This document shows positions 31,444 through 40,578 of a stretch of DNA of 64,000 bases, in pieces (within the stretch, counting starts at the first letter, position 1; each line of letters begins with the position of its first letter). A model generated the notes under the pieces. The model did no database searches. It was not told where the DNA came from and was given only the letters and a program-made list of their open reading frames with translations. A program made the translations under genes and the position numbers. Source of the stretch: JAJECS01 sp965243625 (lineage in GTDB: Bacteria > Chloroflexota > UBA11872); the NCBI GenBank assembly GCA_965243625.1, contig CBDEVI010000002.1, positions 1-64,000 on the forward strand, given 5' to 3'.

Positions 31444-33936
31444 TCATGAAACCGTCGTTGACGAAGCCTCTTCGTCTCCCTCGTGGCGCCGATACACCTC
31501 TTCGATGGCCACGTCGAGGTCGGCCCACTCGCGTTCGACCATCGAGCGCAGCCGCATGTTCTGGTAGGCGCCCCACACGGTCATGGCCGGCGGCACCAGC
31601 ACGATGCTGACGATGAGCGAGTAGGCGATCGTGATCGCCGCGGTGATGCCGAACTGCTGGGATGCGAGGAGCGGCGATGCCGCCAGGACTCCCAGGCCGA
31701 GCGCCGTGGTCATCGCCGATCCCAGCAACGCCGATCCCGTGGTCGCCAGCGTGCGGACCGCCGCTTCCTCCGGATTGCGCAGACGTGCGAATTCCTCCCG
31801 GTAACGGTGGATGACGTGAATGGTGTAGTCCACGCCGATTCCGATCGAGAGCGCGGTGATGATCGACGTGATGAGTGAGTAAGGGATGCCCAGCAGCGCC
31901 ATCGTGCCCAGCACGCAGATCAGCACCAGCACGATGGGCCCGACGGCGACCACCGCCAGCGCCGGCTGGCGCACCGTCAAGTAGAAGAAGACGGCCAGCA
32001 CGGTGAGGGCCGCCGCGACCGTGGTGGCGATCGCCTCCGTTTGTCGCTCGGTAATCGAGTCTGTGACCGTGATCGAGATGATGCTCTCCGACGTCGCCGT
32101 AAGCTCCTCATCGTCGCCGGCCCACAGGTCTTCGAGATCCTGCTGCAGCGCCGTGGTCAGGTTGGGGTCGCCCCCGTAGCTCTGAAATTGAACCAGCAAG
32201 GTGTCGATGCCCTGCGGATCGTTGACCAGCAGGCGACCAAACGCCGGGTCCATGGCCTCGAGCCGGTCGAGGATTTCCTGCATCAGCGCCGGATCGAGCT
32301 GCAGGCCCGCCGAGGCCTCCTGGAAGAGAGCGGCAATCTCGGGGTCGAACTTGTCGCCCGGCACGCCGCTGTCGGTCGTCCAGTCGCGCAGCAGCAGCTC
32401 ATAGGAGGTCTGAATCGGCCCTGCGGCCGCCGGAGGGCGCCGCGTCTCGTCCGCGAAGGCTGTCGTCAGGTCCTGCATGTTGAGCAGGGTCCGGGTCTCC
32501 GTGGCCTCGGCCTTGATGAGGACGTTGGTCACCTCCGCCGTGCCGCCGATGGCCGCTTCCAGGGTGTCCAGATCCGCCAGCACGGCCCCGCCCCGGGGCA
32601 GCACATCGCGGATGTTGAATTCCGACTTCAACCCGGTTGACGCGATCCCCAGCCCGATCGTGACCGCGGCCACGGCGATGATGTAGTACGCCGGCCGGCG
32701 GGTCACGCTCCGGCCCAGCAGGCCGGCCAGACGCTCGATGCCCGGCAAGGCGTGCACGATTGGGCGGGGCGGCTTCAACGTCCCCTTCTTCTCGCGTCGC
32801 CGGTCCATGATCGTCCGGCTGGCCGGGACCAGCGTCAGCATGACGATCAGGCTCATCGCGATGCCCAGGCCCGCGACGACGCCGAAGTCACGCACGATTC
32901 CGATCGGGGAGAACAGGCTGGCCAACATTCCGACGATCGTCGTGATCGCGGCCAGCATCAGCGGCACGGCCACGATCCGCAGTCCCGTGCGAATGGCCAG
33001 GCGCACCTCGCCGCCCTCGAGACGTTGCTCGCGGTAGTGCGAGATGGTTTGAATGGCGTAGTCCACGGTGAGGCCGATCACGATGATCGGCACCATGGTG
33101 GTCAGCGAGTTCGGCGGGCCGATGAGCCCCAGCGCATTCGGACCGAGCCATCCTTCGGCGCCAATGATCCAGATGATCGACACCAGGAGTCCGCCCAGCG
33201 TCAGGAACATGTCGGACAACGTGCGCATAAAGAGCACCAGCAGCAACGCGATCAGAATGAACGCCACGCCGATGAGGGGGCCCATTCCCGTCTCGGTGGC
33301 CTCCGTGTACTCGTCCTCGAGGATGATGAACGACACGCTGCTTGCGCTGAGCGGACCCTCAGAAGACTTAGACAGTTCATTGATCGTTCGCTCAGCGGTC
33401 TTCAGGCGCTCGTCGCCGGTGTCGAGCAAGCTGATACTGCCGATCGCGACCCGCGTGCCGTCGGTGTCGGTGCCGGTCATCGCCGCGAGGGCCGGCTGAA
33501 TCTCCGGGAGTACGCGGACGGCATCGATTTGGGCCTGCGTCACCGCATCGAAGCTGTCGGTCTGGAGTGCGAACTTGATCAGCCCCGACGGCGCAAAGAC
33601 CGGATTGGTCGGAGCCAGGAGCTCCTGCACCCCCGCGTCGCCGACGATGTCGTTGATCAGCGCGTCCATCTGGGAGAGCCCGGCGGGCGTGAGCGCGTCC
33701 CCTCGGAATATGAGGGTGACGGCGCTGATCTCGCCGTGGTCCCCGAAGAGCTGATTGATCTCGGCCATCGCGTCGGAAATGGGGCTGTTGTCGGGAAGCG
33801 TCTCCGCGGTCGTCGGAGGCGGCGCGCGGACGACCGCTCCGGCTCCCAGCGCGAGAGTGACCAGAAAGAGGATGAGGAGCGTGATCCACGGGCGGGCCGT
33901 GACCAGCGAGCTCAGCTTGCCGAGTACCTGATTCAT
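31444..33936 (-). CDS. MMPL/RND-superfamily transporter
   Basis: An 830-residue exporter with two homologous halves, each with one N-terminal helix, a large extracytoplasmic domain and five clustered helices (12 in all). The G-x3-D-Y proton-relay motifs are visible twice: VIGLTVDYAIQTISHYREQR and SIGIGVDYTIHVIHRYREEF. It belongs to the MMPL/HpnN/Patched branch that moves lipids, including hopanoids, mycobacterial lipids and sterols. It lies 88 bases after the Rieske gene and 52 before the methyltransferase gene on the same strand. Transport of the product of these enzymes is a reasonable inference. Confidence 0.88.
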   Translation of the reverse strand: MNQVLGKLSSLVTARPWITLLILFLVTLALGAGAVVRAPPPTTAETLPDNSPISDAMAEINQLFGDHGEISAVTLIFRGDALTPAGLSQMDALINDIVGDAGVQELLAPTNPVFAPSGLIKFALQTDSFDAVTQAQIDAVRVLPEIQPALAAMTGTDTDGTRVAIGSISLLDTGDERLKTAERTINELSKSSEGPLSASSVSFIILEDEYTEATETGMGPLIGVAFILIALLLVLFMRTLSDMFLTLGGLLVSIIWIIGAEGWLGPNALGLIGPPNSLTTMVPIIVIGLTVDYAIQTISHYREQRLEGGEVRLAIRTGLRIVAVPLMLAAITTIVGMLASLFSPIGIVRDFGVVAGLGIAMSLIVMLTLVPASRTIMDRRREKKGTLKPPRPIVHALPGIERLAGLLGRSVTRRPAYYIIAVAAVTIGLGIASTGLKSEFNIRDVLPRGGAVLADLDTLEAAIGGTAEVTNVLIKAEATETRTLLNMQDLTTAFADETRRPPAAAGPIQTSYELLLRDWTTDSGVPGDKFDPEIAALFQEASAGLQLDPALMQEILDRLEAMDPAFGRLLVNDPQGIDTLLVQFQSYGGDPNLTTALQQDLEDLWAGDDEELTATSESIISITVTDSITERQTEAIATTVAAALTVLAVFFYLTVRQPALAVVAVGPIVLVLICVLGTMALLGIPYSLITSIITALSIGIGVDYTIHVIHRYREEFARLRNPEEAAVRTLATTGSALLGSAMTTALGLGVLAASPLLASQQFGITAAITIAYSLIVSIVLVPPAMTVWGAYQNMRLRSMVEREWADLDVAIEEVYRRHEGDEEASSTTVS

Positions 33937-34024
33937 TGCCTGCCCTTCAATCTCGAATTGGTTCGGGAAGCGCCGCGCATAGCGTCCCGATACGGTGCCT
34001 GGGAGTCAGGGCCAGTTTGGCCCG

Positions 34025-35104
34025 TCATTGTAGGGATTCGCCGGGTTGCTTGGGGAGTGGAGTCGTAACCTCAGGCGAGTCGGAATAGAACTGCGCACAG
34101 TACGTTCGAAACGGCATGATCTCACCGTCCGAACGGCAGAGTCTGGGCAGGGAGCGGTGCTGCTTGCGCTCCCAGATGACCACGTCCTGCAAGACGTCCC
34201 GGTTTTGCATGGCCGCGATGAATCTGTTCATCAGGGGCGCGCGAAGCCCCACCGGGAGAAACCCCAGGCCGGCAATCCGGCGCTTCGGTCTGCGTATCTC
34301 CCGCATCTGCGAGACCAACGACAGGTCGATCAGCGTGCCGTCGACTGGCGTCGCCAGCACCCAAAACCGTAAATCCATCCCGATGGAGTGCTCGCGAATC
34401 TTCACGTACGAATAGCCCAGCCCGAAGATCCGCGTTTTGGCGGTGATGTTGAACGTCAGCTTGGCGACCTTGGCAATCGTCCGAACCCGCTTGAAGTCAA
34501 AGTCGCTCTTCAGACAGGGCCCGTCGACTGACAATCGCTCGGCACGGTCCACGTTGTCATAGCCGTGGACGTATCGCAGATGGCCCAGGTCCACGGAGTT
34601 CTCCGTCGTCTCTTGGGGGTGGCCGGCGAAGCGCATGGTCCTGATCTTGAAATCGGTCCAGCCGGGCTCCTCCCGCGGGTACGGCGGCAGACGCCATTGC
34701 GGCGCCCGTCCCTCGATGCCCCACCAGGCGAAGACCAGGCCGATCACTTCCTGGGTCTCGAATACCCGTAGTTTCGCCGTCTTGGGCGGGTCGGCGTAGG
34801 GCGTGGCGACGCACTGGCCGCCGGCGTCGAACTCATAGCCGTGGAACGGGCATACCAGCCGGCCGTCGCAGATCCGGCCTCCGGCCGCGGGCCCCAGGTC
34901 GGCTCCCAGGTGCGGGCAATAGGCCTCGGCGACGCAGACGCGCCCGTCGGCGTCACACCAGGCGACGATGTTCTCCCCCATCCACGTCCGCTGGATGAGC
35001 CCGGACTTGACAAGGTCCGCCCGGCTGGCGATGAAATACCAGCCCTCGGGAAACGGGGAGGGCAACGGGGCGTTCTCGATCCGCTTGCGTCGCGTCGCCA
35101 ACAA
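34025..35104 (-). CDS. Rieske non-heme iron oxygenase, cholesterol-7-desaturase/KshA-like
   Basis: A 359-residue oxygenase component. The Rieske cluster ligands are CPHLGADL (C63, H65) and CPFHGYEF (C85, H88); the mononuclear iron site is in NSVDLGHLRYVHGY (H175, H180), with a late Asp probable in VLQDVVIWERK. This layout, and the C-terminal FRTYCAQFYS, resembles the steroid-acting Rieske enzymes (DAF-36/Neverland 7-desaturase, KshA, bacterial sterol C-4 demethylation oxygenases). No ferredoxin or reductase gene is adjacent. It is the first gene of the Rieske-MMPL-SMT operon. The position on the sterol ring that it attacks cannot be told from sequence. Confidence 0.85.
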   Translation of the reverse strand: MLATRRKRIENAPLPSPFPEGWYFIASRADLVKSGLIQRTWMGENIVAWCDADGRVCVAEAYCPHLGADLGPAAGGRICDGRLVCPFHGYEFDAGGQCVATPYADPPKTAKLRVFETQEVIGLVFAWWGIEGRAPQWRLPPYPREEPGWTDFKIRTMRFAGHPQETTENSVDLGHLRYVHGYDNVDRAERLSVDGPCLKSDFDFKRVRTIAKVAKLTFNITAKTRIFGLGYSYVKIREHSIGMDLRFWVLATPVDGTLIDLSLVSQMREIRRPKRRIAGLGFLPVGLRAPLMNRFIAAMQNRDVLQDVVIWERKQHRSLPRLCRSDGEIMPFRTYCAQFYSDSPEVTTPLPKQPGESLQ

Positions 35105-35311
35105 TCAAGACTCTGCGCCGAGCCGCCCGCACTCTAGCACGCGCAGGAGTTGAATCGAGCTTCGTTGGCTTGACCTCAAGTTGGAATCTCATGAGAATTC
35201 GCGTGGGGATTTGGCGTCAGCTAGACAAGTTCACATGACGTTTGCTTCATGGCTCATACGCGAAATATTCCCTCCCTATCGATAAACGAATGTTCACAAT
35301 GACTATGCGAT

Positions 35312-35737
35312 ATGCTCGATAGCAAATACGACTATAGCGGCCCCTGGTATCACGGGTCCGATCGAATGCTGACCACGCTCAGAACCGGAAGCTCGATCAC
35401 CAAAGACAAGAATGTCGCGAAGGCATTCTCCCACCAACCGTCACACGTCTCATGGTCCAACACAGCCCGGATTCGGCATGACGGTGCGGCGCCGGGATTC
35501 CTATTCGTGGTTGCCGAAGAGATCGGTCCTGACGACGTTCACCCACATCCGCACCCGGTGAATGTCGATCGCTGGGAATGGCTGACGGAACGGGAGCTGA
35601 AGCTCGAGCTCATCGGAGCGACGGTGGTGACGGCTGCGGAGCGACTCACCGACGAGGAGATCGCCGAGCTGAGGCGCAAGCAGAAAGCGCGAGGCGAGAT
35701 GTCATTTCTCGAGTGGTCGGCCAGACCGCCGCGCTGA
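35312..35737 (+). CDS. Hypothetical protein, possible ADP-ribosyltransferase fold
   Basis: A 141-residue protein without a family I can name with confidence. The opening WYHGSDRMLTTLRTGSSITK is like the H-G-(S/T) strand that begins ART-fold toxins and Arr-like enzymes, and VAKAFSHQPSHVSW could be the following helix. The end is rich in Glu/Lys helices (ERLTDEEIAELRRKQKARGE). It lies in a locally A+T-richer patch with 207 bases of non-coding DNA upstream, and has no linked immunity or antitoxin gene. The gene looks acquired. The ART suggestion is weak. Confidence 0.5.
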   Translation: MLDSKYDYSGPWYHGSDRMLTTLRTGSSITKDKNVAKAFSHQPSHVSWSNTARIRHDGAAPGFLFVVAEEIGPDDVHPHPHPVNVDRWEWLTERELKLELIGATVVTAAERLTDEEIAELRRKQKARGEMSFLEWSARPPR

Positions 35738-35778
35738 GCGAGCGGCTTGGCCTCAAGTAACGCCGAAAGGCCTCGGCC

Positions 35779-36420
35779 TCACATGGACTCGGGCGGTTCC
35801 CCGGTGTAGAACGCGGTCGTTTGCCGCGCTGCCGCGGCCGCGGCTGCGGGGTCCGTTCCGGCCGCCGCCGACGCAAGTCCCCAACCTTCGCTGCTGCCAG
35901 TGATGAATGCCTTACCGTCCGGCGACGTCGCAAACTCCAGGTCGTCAGGCTTCGGCCAGTTGGGCTCCGCGAGATACAGCGCGAGCCCCAGGAATCCCAT
36001 TTCCCAACCGACGCCCGCCGCCCCCGGCCCATAGGTGTCCCAGTGTTCCGACAGATGCGCAGTGTGCGTGAGCGCGAGCCGCGCGCGGCCTGACCCTTCA
36101 TCCGCCACGCCCACGTCCACCCAACTCACGAATTCGCCAAACACCCACGTGAGCGCGTAGTGCGACAGTCGCTCGCACGCCGTGATCTCGCCGCTGGCGT
36201 TGCCTTCGATCTGGTACTTGCCGCCAAGTTGGAGTTCCCCGCTCACCGGGGCGAACCAACGCGGGATCCGCTCGCCGTTGGTCACCGCGTCCCACAGGTC
36301 CGCAAGCGGCGTCTCATAGCTGCGCGAAAGGCTGACTCCGCTGGCGGGCAGTCCATCGCGATCCAGCAAAGACACCGAGCGCTCCATCGCACCGAGGTGC
36401 TGGTCGACATCGAAGTTCAT
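35779..36420 (-). CDS. SRPBCC (AHSA1-like) domain protein
   Basis: A 213-residue START-superfamily protein. The AHSA1-type elements are SLSRSYETPLADLWDAVTNG (first strand and helix), IPRWFAPVSGELQLGGKY, then ERLSHYALTWVFG and an acidic strand pair ending in LTHTAHL. The C-terminal 60 residues after the helix GWEMGFLGLALYLA form an extra tail. These proteins bind small hydrophobic ligands or act as Hsp90 co-chaperones. The ligand is unknown. The gene is close to the sterol-like cluster but on its own transcript. Confidence 0.8.
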   Translation of the reverse strand: MNFDVDQHLGAMERSVSLLDRDGLPASGVSLSRSYETPLADLWDAVTNGERIPRWFAPVSGELQLGGKYQIEGNASGEITACERLSHYALTWVFGEFVSWVDVGVADEGSGRARLALTHTAHLSEHWDTYGPGAAGVGWEMGFLGLALYLAEPNWPKPDDLEFATSPDGKAFITGSSEGWGLASAAAGTDPAAAAAAARQTTAFYTGEPPESM

Positions 36421-36603
36421 GGGCTTCTACCGGCCGTTCACGTGCCGAGCGACGGCCGGGAGCCTAGCCCAAGTTTCGGCGCCTCGCCGCAAGCAGTTCG
36501 TCGCGGCCCAATAAGGCCCCATGCGGAATCTCCGTAGCGGCCTTTACCCTGTGGGCGCGGGACCGTCGGGTTTCGCTCGTGCGGAAACGGAGCGCATGGC
36601 GGG

Positions 36604-38202
36604 ATGAAGCCGCACCGACTGATTCTTTGCAACGACGGTGGAACGCTGGTGGCCCCGACCATGGAAGCGCCGATTGGCGCTGAAGGGCTGGCCCGGCTCG
36701 CGATCGACCCCCTCCGCGACACCCAGGTCGACACCCTCTACTGGCAGCTCGGCACCGATCCCTACCTCGGCACGCCGACCCACCGCCTGTCCGACCACTA
36801 CAGCCACGACACCGCGGTGGGTCCGCGCTGGGGACAGGACCGGTCGCCGTTCACGACCGCCTCCAACTGGCGCATCTACGAAAACGCCAGGCAGATGTCC
36901 GAGTCGGGCGCCGATCCCGCCGCCGTCATCATCGAGCGCGGCCACCGGGCCGGGCTCGAAGTGTTCCTCTCCATGCGCGTCAACGACGTGCACGACCTCA
37001 GACTCCCGGGTGGATTGGACGACCCGCTGATGTCGCCCATGAAGCGGGACCATCCCGAGTGGCTCCTCGGGCACGCCGCGCCCGAGCGCGCCGAAGATCG
37101 GGCAATCCGAAGGGAAGCGGGTCGGGCGCGCACGGCCTATAACTTCGCCATTCCGGAGGTACGGGACTACAAGCTGGCCCTGGCCCGGGAGGCCATCGCC
37201 AACTACGACCTGGACGGCCTCGACTGGGACTTCTGCCGCTATCCAAGGCTATTCCCCGAAGGCGAAGAGCAAGCGGGCTCGGTGCTGCTGACCGACGTGA
37301 TGCGCGAGATCAGAGCCGCGGTTGACGCCAAGGGCCGGCAGGCCGGCCGGCCGGTCCACTTCTCCGCCCGAATCCCCGGCTCGCTGGATCAAGCCCGGTC
37401 CGAGGGAATCGACGTTCGAGCGTGGCTGGCCGAGGGTCTGCTCGACATCCTCGTCGTCGGTCACACCCTGGGCAACAAGCACCGGCTGCCGGTCGAGGAG
37501 TACGTCGAGGCGGCGCGGGGCACCGGCGTGCAGGTCATCGCGCAGAACCTCGGACTGTTCGGCCAGAGCCGATCGTTTTCGGCGGCGATGCTGTGGAACG
37601 AGCGCAACTACTACTCCACGGAGATGTGCCGAGCCGTCGCCGCGGCTCATTGGCGGGCCGGCGCGGACGGCATCTACCTGTTCAACAACCACCTCATCCC
37701 CTTCACCCGCGATCTCGACTACGACCGCCAGCCCTGGAAGGAGATGGCCGATCCGGACCTGATCGCTCGCAAGGACAAGCACTACCTGGTGGATCAGCGC
37801 GAGTGGGCCGAGGGTCCCCTGCCGGCAACGCTCGAGAAACCCGGAGACGAGGTGGAGGTTTCGGTCGACGTCGCGGACGATCTCGACTCAGCCGCGAAGG
37901 ACGGGGCGCTCAACGCGGTCACGCTGCGCCTGCTCATCGAGCAGCTCACGGCGCCCGACGAGCTCCAATTCGACCTCAACGGCCACACGCTCGACGCATC
38001 CCAGGCCCGCACGCGCCAGCTCTACAACGACACCTGGCTCGACTTCGACGTGCCGCCGCCCCTTGCGTTCCAGGGCTGGAATCGACTGCGCGTGAAGGTG
38101 ATCGGGCGCAACCCCATGGTCGATTGCCAGCTGGCGCTCGCCAGCGTCGAAGTGCTGGTCAGCTATCGGATTGAGTCTCCCGACCAGCCTCGCCCGTCGT
38201 AG
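36604..38202 (+). CDS. Family-10-like TIM-barrel glycosidase (GHL10/COG1649-related), putative
   Basis: A 532-residue cytoplasmic protein. The first 380 residues look like a (beta/alpha)8 barrel: RLILCNDGGTLVAP, ERGHRAGLEVFLSMRVNDVH, YNFAIPEVRDYKLALAREAI, then LDGLDWDFCRYPRLF, in which the D-x-D is at the position of a catalytic strand in glycosidases of the GHL10 type. A C-terminal beta domain of about 130 residues starts near LPATLEKPGDEVEV. It shares motifs (LDGLDWD, a barrel strand DILVVGHT, and IYLFNN) with the two longer proteins at 50339 and 52239. The substrate is unknown. The ATG at 36604 was used. Confidence 0.6.
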   Translation: MKPHRLILCNDGGTLVAPTMEAPIGAEGLARLAIDPLRDTQVDTLYWQLGTDPYLGTPTHRLSDHYSHDTAVGPRWGQDRSPFTTASNWRIYENARQMSESGADPAAVIIERGHRAGLEVFLSMRVNDVHDLRLPGGLDDPLMSPMKRDHPEWLLGHAAPERAEDRAIRREAGRARTAYNFAIPEVRDYKLALAREAIANYDLDGLDWDFCRYPRLFPEGEEQAGSVLLTDVMREIRAAVDAKGRQAGRPVHFSARIPGSLDQARSEGIDVRAWLAEGLLDILVVGHTLGNKHRLPVEEYVEAARGTGVQVIAQNLGLFGQSRSFSAAMLWNERNYYSTEMCRAVAAAHWRAGADGIYLFNNHLIPFTRDLDYDRQPWKEMADPDLIARKDKHYLVDQREWAEGPLPATLEKPGDEVEVSVDVADDLDSAAKDGALNAVTLRLLIEQLTAPDELQFDLNGHTLDASQARTRQLYNDTWLDFDVPPPLAFQGWNRLRVKVIGRNPMVDCQLALASVEVLVSYRIESPDQPRPS

Positions 38203-38233
38203 CGCCACCCAACGGAGATCCTTGCAGTGTCGG

Positions 38234-38325
38234 ATAGGGGCGGGTCTCAGACCCGCCCGACCCCAAGCATCCGGCGCGCCTCGAGATTCGACCGAACTGG
38301 ATTCCGGCGTCCGCCGGAATGACGG
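38234..38325. repeat. Adjacent palindromic repeats of families D and A
   Basis: ATAGGGGCGGGTCTCAGACC followed by CGCCCG (family D), then an inverted family A unit with the palindrome ATTCCGGCG-TC-CGCCGGAAT at 38301-38320. They fill the gap between two convergent genes, as at 1717-1807, where the same two families occur side by side. Confidence 0.8.
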
Positions 38326-38418
38326 AGGGATCACGCAATAGTCTCCTCCTGCGCATCGGGGCTATCGCACGGGATCGCCGCAAGACGTCCGGACCCAACG
38401 TGCTGAATTGTGCGGCGC

Positions 38419-40578
38419 CTATGAGTCGGAGACGTTGATCCTGATTTGATGCCAGCCCTCGGCGCCGTTCGGCGCCGGCGGCCTCGGACCCTCGGGCTGC
38501 ACGTGGCCGTTGGCCTCGGTCGCGCGCACCCGGACGAGGTGCGCGCCGGGAGTGGCGTCCCACTCGTGCACCCACTGCACCCAGGTGTGCTTGCTGATCG
38601 GCAGGGCGAGCCTGGCTTCGTTCCAGTCGCCGCCGTCGATCTTGACCTCCACCTTGCTGATGCCGCGGTTCTGCGCCCACGCCACACCGGCAATGGGTTG
38701 CCGGCCGGGACTTACGGTTGATCCGCGCCGGGGAACGTCGATGCGGGATTGCACCTTGACGGGACCGCGCTTGGACCAGCCTCGCGGGATCCAGTAGCCG
38801 TCGAACCCTTCCCAGGTGGTGAGCTCGATCTCCTGCAGCCATTTGGTGGCCGAGACGTAGCCGTAGAGGCCCGACACGATGAGGCGCGCCGGGAAGCCAT
38901 GCTTGAACGGCAGCGCTTCGCCATTCATGCCCACGGCCACCAGCGCCGGCCGGCCATCGAACGCCACGTCGCGCGGGAATCCGACCGTGAAGCCGTCAAC
39001 CGACCGTCCGACGATCTGGGTGGCTTCCGGCTTCACCCCGGCGTGGTTGATCAGATGCCAAATCGGCACGCCCTGCCACTTGGCATTGCCGATCAGGTTT
39101 CCGCCCACCTGGTTGGAGACGCAGCACAGGGTGATGAATTCCTCGAAGGTCGAGAGCCCCAGCAACTCGTCGAAGGAAATGCTGTAGGGACGCTCGACCA
39201 GGCCTCCGATGCTGAGCCGCCAGGTGTTGACGTCGACGCGTGGAATCGAGAACGCGGTGTCGATTCGGTAGAAGTCGCTGTTCGGCGTGACGAGCGGCGT
39301 CATCCCGTCCACGGGAACCGTCGTCGTCGTCAGCGGCTGGGCCGCCGCCGGTGTAGGCGTTGGTGAGGGAGTCGGCGTGGGAGTGGCCGTCGGCTCGGGC
39401 GTTGGCGTAGGCGTGGGTTCGGGCGTCGGCGTGGGCGTGGGCTCGGGTGTTGGGGTGGGTGTCGGCTCGGGAGTTGGCGTGGGCGTGGGCTCGGGCGTCG
39501 GTGTCGGTGTGGGCTCAGGCGTGGGGGTCGGCGTGGGCTCGGGAGTAGGCGTTGCCGTTGCCGTTGCCGCGGCCGTGGGAGATGCCGTCGGCGCGGGTGG
39601 CGCCGCCGCGCGGGCCACGGTTGCGGGCGTGGGTTCGGGCGTCGGCGTGGGCGTGGGCTCGGGTGTCGGCGTAGGCGTGGGATCTGGGGTCGGCGTGGGC
39701 GTGGGGGTTGGTGTGGGCTCGGGCGTCGCCGTCGGCGTCGGCTCAGGCGTGGGCGTGGCCGTCGGCTCGAGTGTTGGAGTAGGAGTAGGCGTGGGCCCGG
39801 GCGTCGGCTCGGGCGTGGGCGTCGGCTCGGGTGCGGGGACGAGCGTGGGCTCGGGCGTTGGAGTGGGCGCCAGCGCCTCCGCGACGCTGATCGTGGGCGC
39901 CGGCCCCGGCAGCGTCACCGCCGGGCGGTCACTCACGGGCGGCAGCACCACATCCTCACGCTTGGCCACGACCACCTTGGCGCGCTCAATCAGATTGCGC
40001 CCAACGATGCCGGTCGCCACCGAGGCCGCTGCAACCACCGCGGCCGTACCAAGAAACAGCCGTCGCTGTCGCCGCATCCGGCTCGCCGACATCGCCACCG
40101 TGGCCGTCGCGGGCTCCCGGACCAGGTGGATGAGCCACAAGAGCGCCGCCACCGGCAGCCCCACCGAAATCGCCGCCGCCGCCGCGGCGTGGGCCGGCGT
40201 TGACTGGGCGTCGAAGGCGTTTGCCAGACCGGCCAGGATTCCGAACGCCGCAAAGCCCGCCACCGCCACCGGTCGAGACCGCAGGGCCACGACACCGAGC
40301 GTGGCGCTGAAGATTGCCGTGAGCACCACGAGGAAGATGACGAGCGCCAGCTTGTCGCTGGTGCCGAAGACGCTGATCGCGAACTCTTCCATGGCTCGCG
40401 GACTCAGGTCGACGATCCGGCCGCTGATGGAGACGAGCAGCGACGGCAGACCACCGAAGATCCCGGCGTACAGCTCGCTCACGCCCACGGCCAGCAATCC
40501 GGACAAGATCCCCGCCAGGCCGGCGGGCGCCCACGACTTCAACGTGCGGGCCAGCCGCCGGACGATCTCGTCAGCCAT
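38419..40578 (-). CDS. Membrane-anchored sulfite-oxidase-like molybdopterin enzyme
   Basis: A 719-residue protein in four parts: five or so N-terminal membrane helices (residues about 18-200), a 180-residue Pro/Thr/Glu repeat linker, a molybdopterin domain and a C-terminal Mo-co dimerisation domain. The molybdenum ligand is in FITLCCVSNQVGG (C485 or C486); ARLIVSGLYGYVSATKWLQE and GYWIPRGWSKRGPVKVQSRI are family-typical. Sulfite oxidases of this type work outside the cytoplasmic membrane, so the linker would hold the enzyme away from the membrane. No heme domain or cytochrome gene is adjacent, and the electron acceptor is unknown. TM-tethered, linker-rich forms are common in Chloroflexota. 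Confidence 0.87.
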   Translation of the reverse strand: MADEIVRRLARTLKSWAPAGLAGILSGLLAVGVSELYAGIFGGLPSLLVSISGRIVDLSPRAMEEFAISVFGTSDKLALVIFLVVLTAIFSATLGVVALRSRPVAVAGFAAFGILAGLANAFDAQSTPAHAAAAAAISVGLPVAALLWLIHLVREPATATVAMSASRMRRQRRLFLGTAAVVAAASVATGIVGRNLIERAKVVVAKREDVVLPPVSDRPAVTLPGPAPTISVAEALAPTPTPEPTLVPAPEPTPTPEPTPGPTPTPTPTLEPTATPTPEPTPTATPEPTPTPTPTPTPDPTPTPTPEPTPTPTPEPTPATVARAAAPPAPTASPTAAATATATPTPEPTPTPTPEPTPTPTPEPTPTPTPEPTPTPTPEPTPTPTPEPTPTPTPEPTATPTPTPSPTPTPAAAQPLTTTTVPVDGMTPLVTPNSDFYRIDTAFSIPRVDVNTWRLSIGGLVERPYSISFDELLGLSTFEEFITLCCVSNQVGGNLIGNAKWQGVPIWHLINHAGVKPEATQIVGRSVDGFTVGFPRDVAFDGRPALVAVGMNGEALPFKHGFPARLIVSGLYGYVSATKWLQEIELTTWEGFDGYWIPRGWSKRGPVKVQSRIDVPRRGSTVSPGRQPIAGVAWAQNRGISKVEVKIDGGDWNEARLALPISKHTWVQWVHEWDATPGAHLVRVRATEANGHVQPEGPRPPAPNGAEGWHQIRINVSDS
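39337..39880. repeat. Low-complexity coding repeat: Pro/Thr/Glu linker
   Basis: Short units of 6-24 bases encode (PT)n and PEPTPTPTPEPT-like strings over about 540 bases, broken by an Ala-rich stretch near 39550-39620. The repeat explains a long open frame on the opposite strand (Val-Gly-Ser-Gly repeats), which is not a gene. Confidence 0.9.

Noticed and set aside
32752..34068. 438-codon + strand frame opposite the MMPL gene
   Set aside because: Arg/His/Asp-rich shadow; the minus frame has two copies of the MMPL signature.
39337..39880. CRISPR-like or satellite array
   Set aside because: Units are short, unequal and in frame with a Pro/Thr linker, with no unique spacers and no cas genes.
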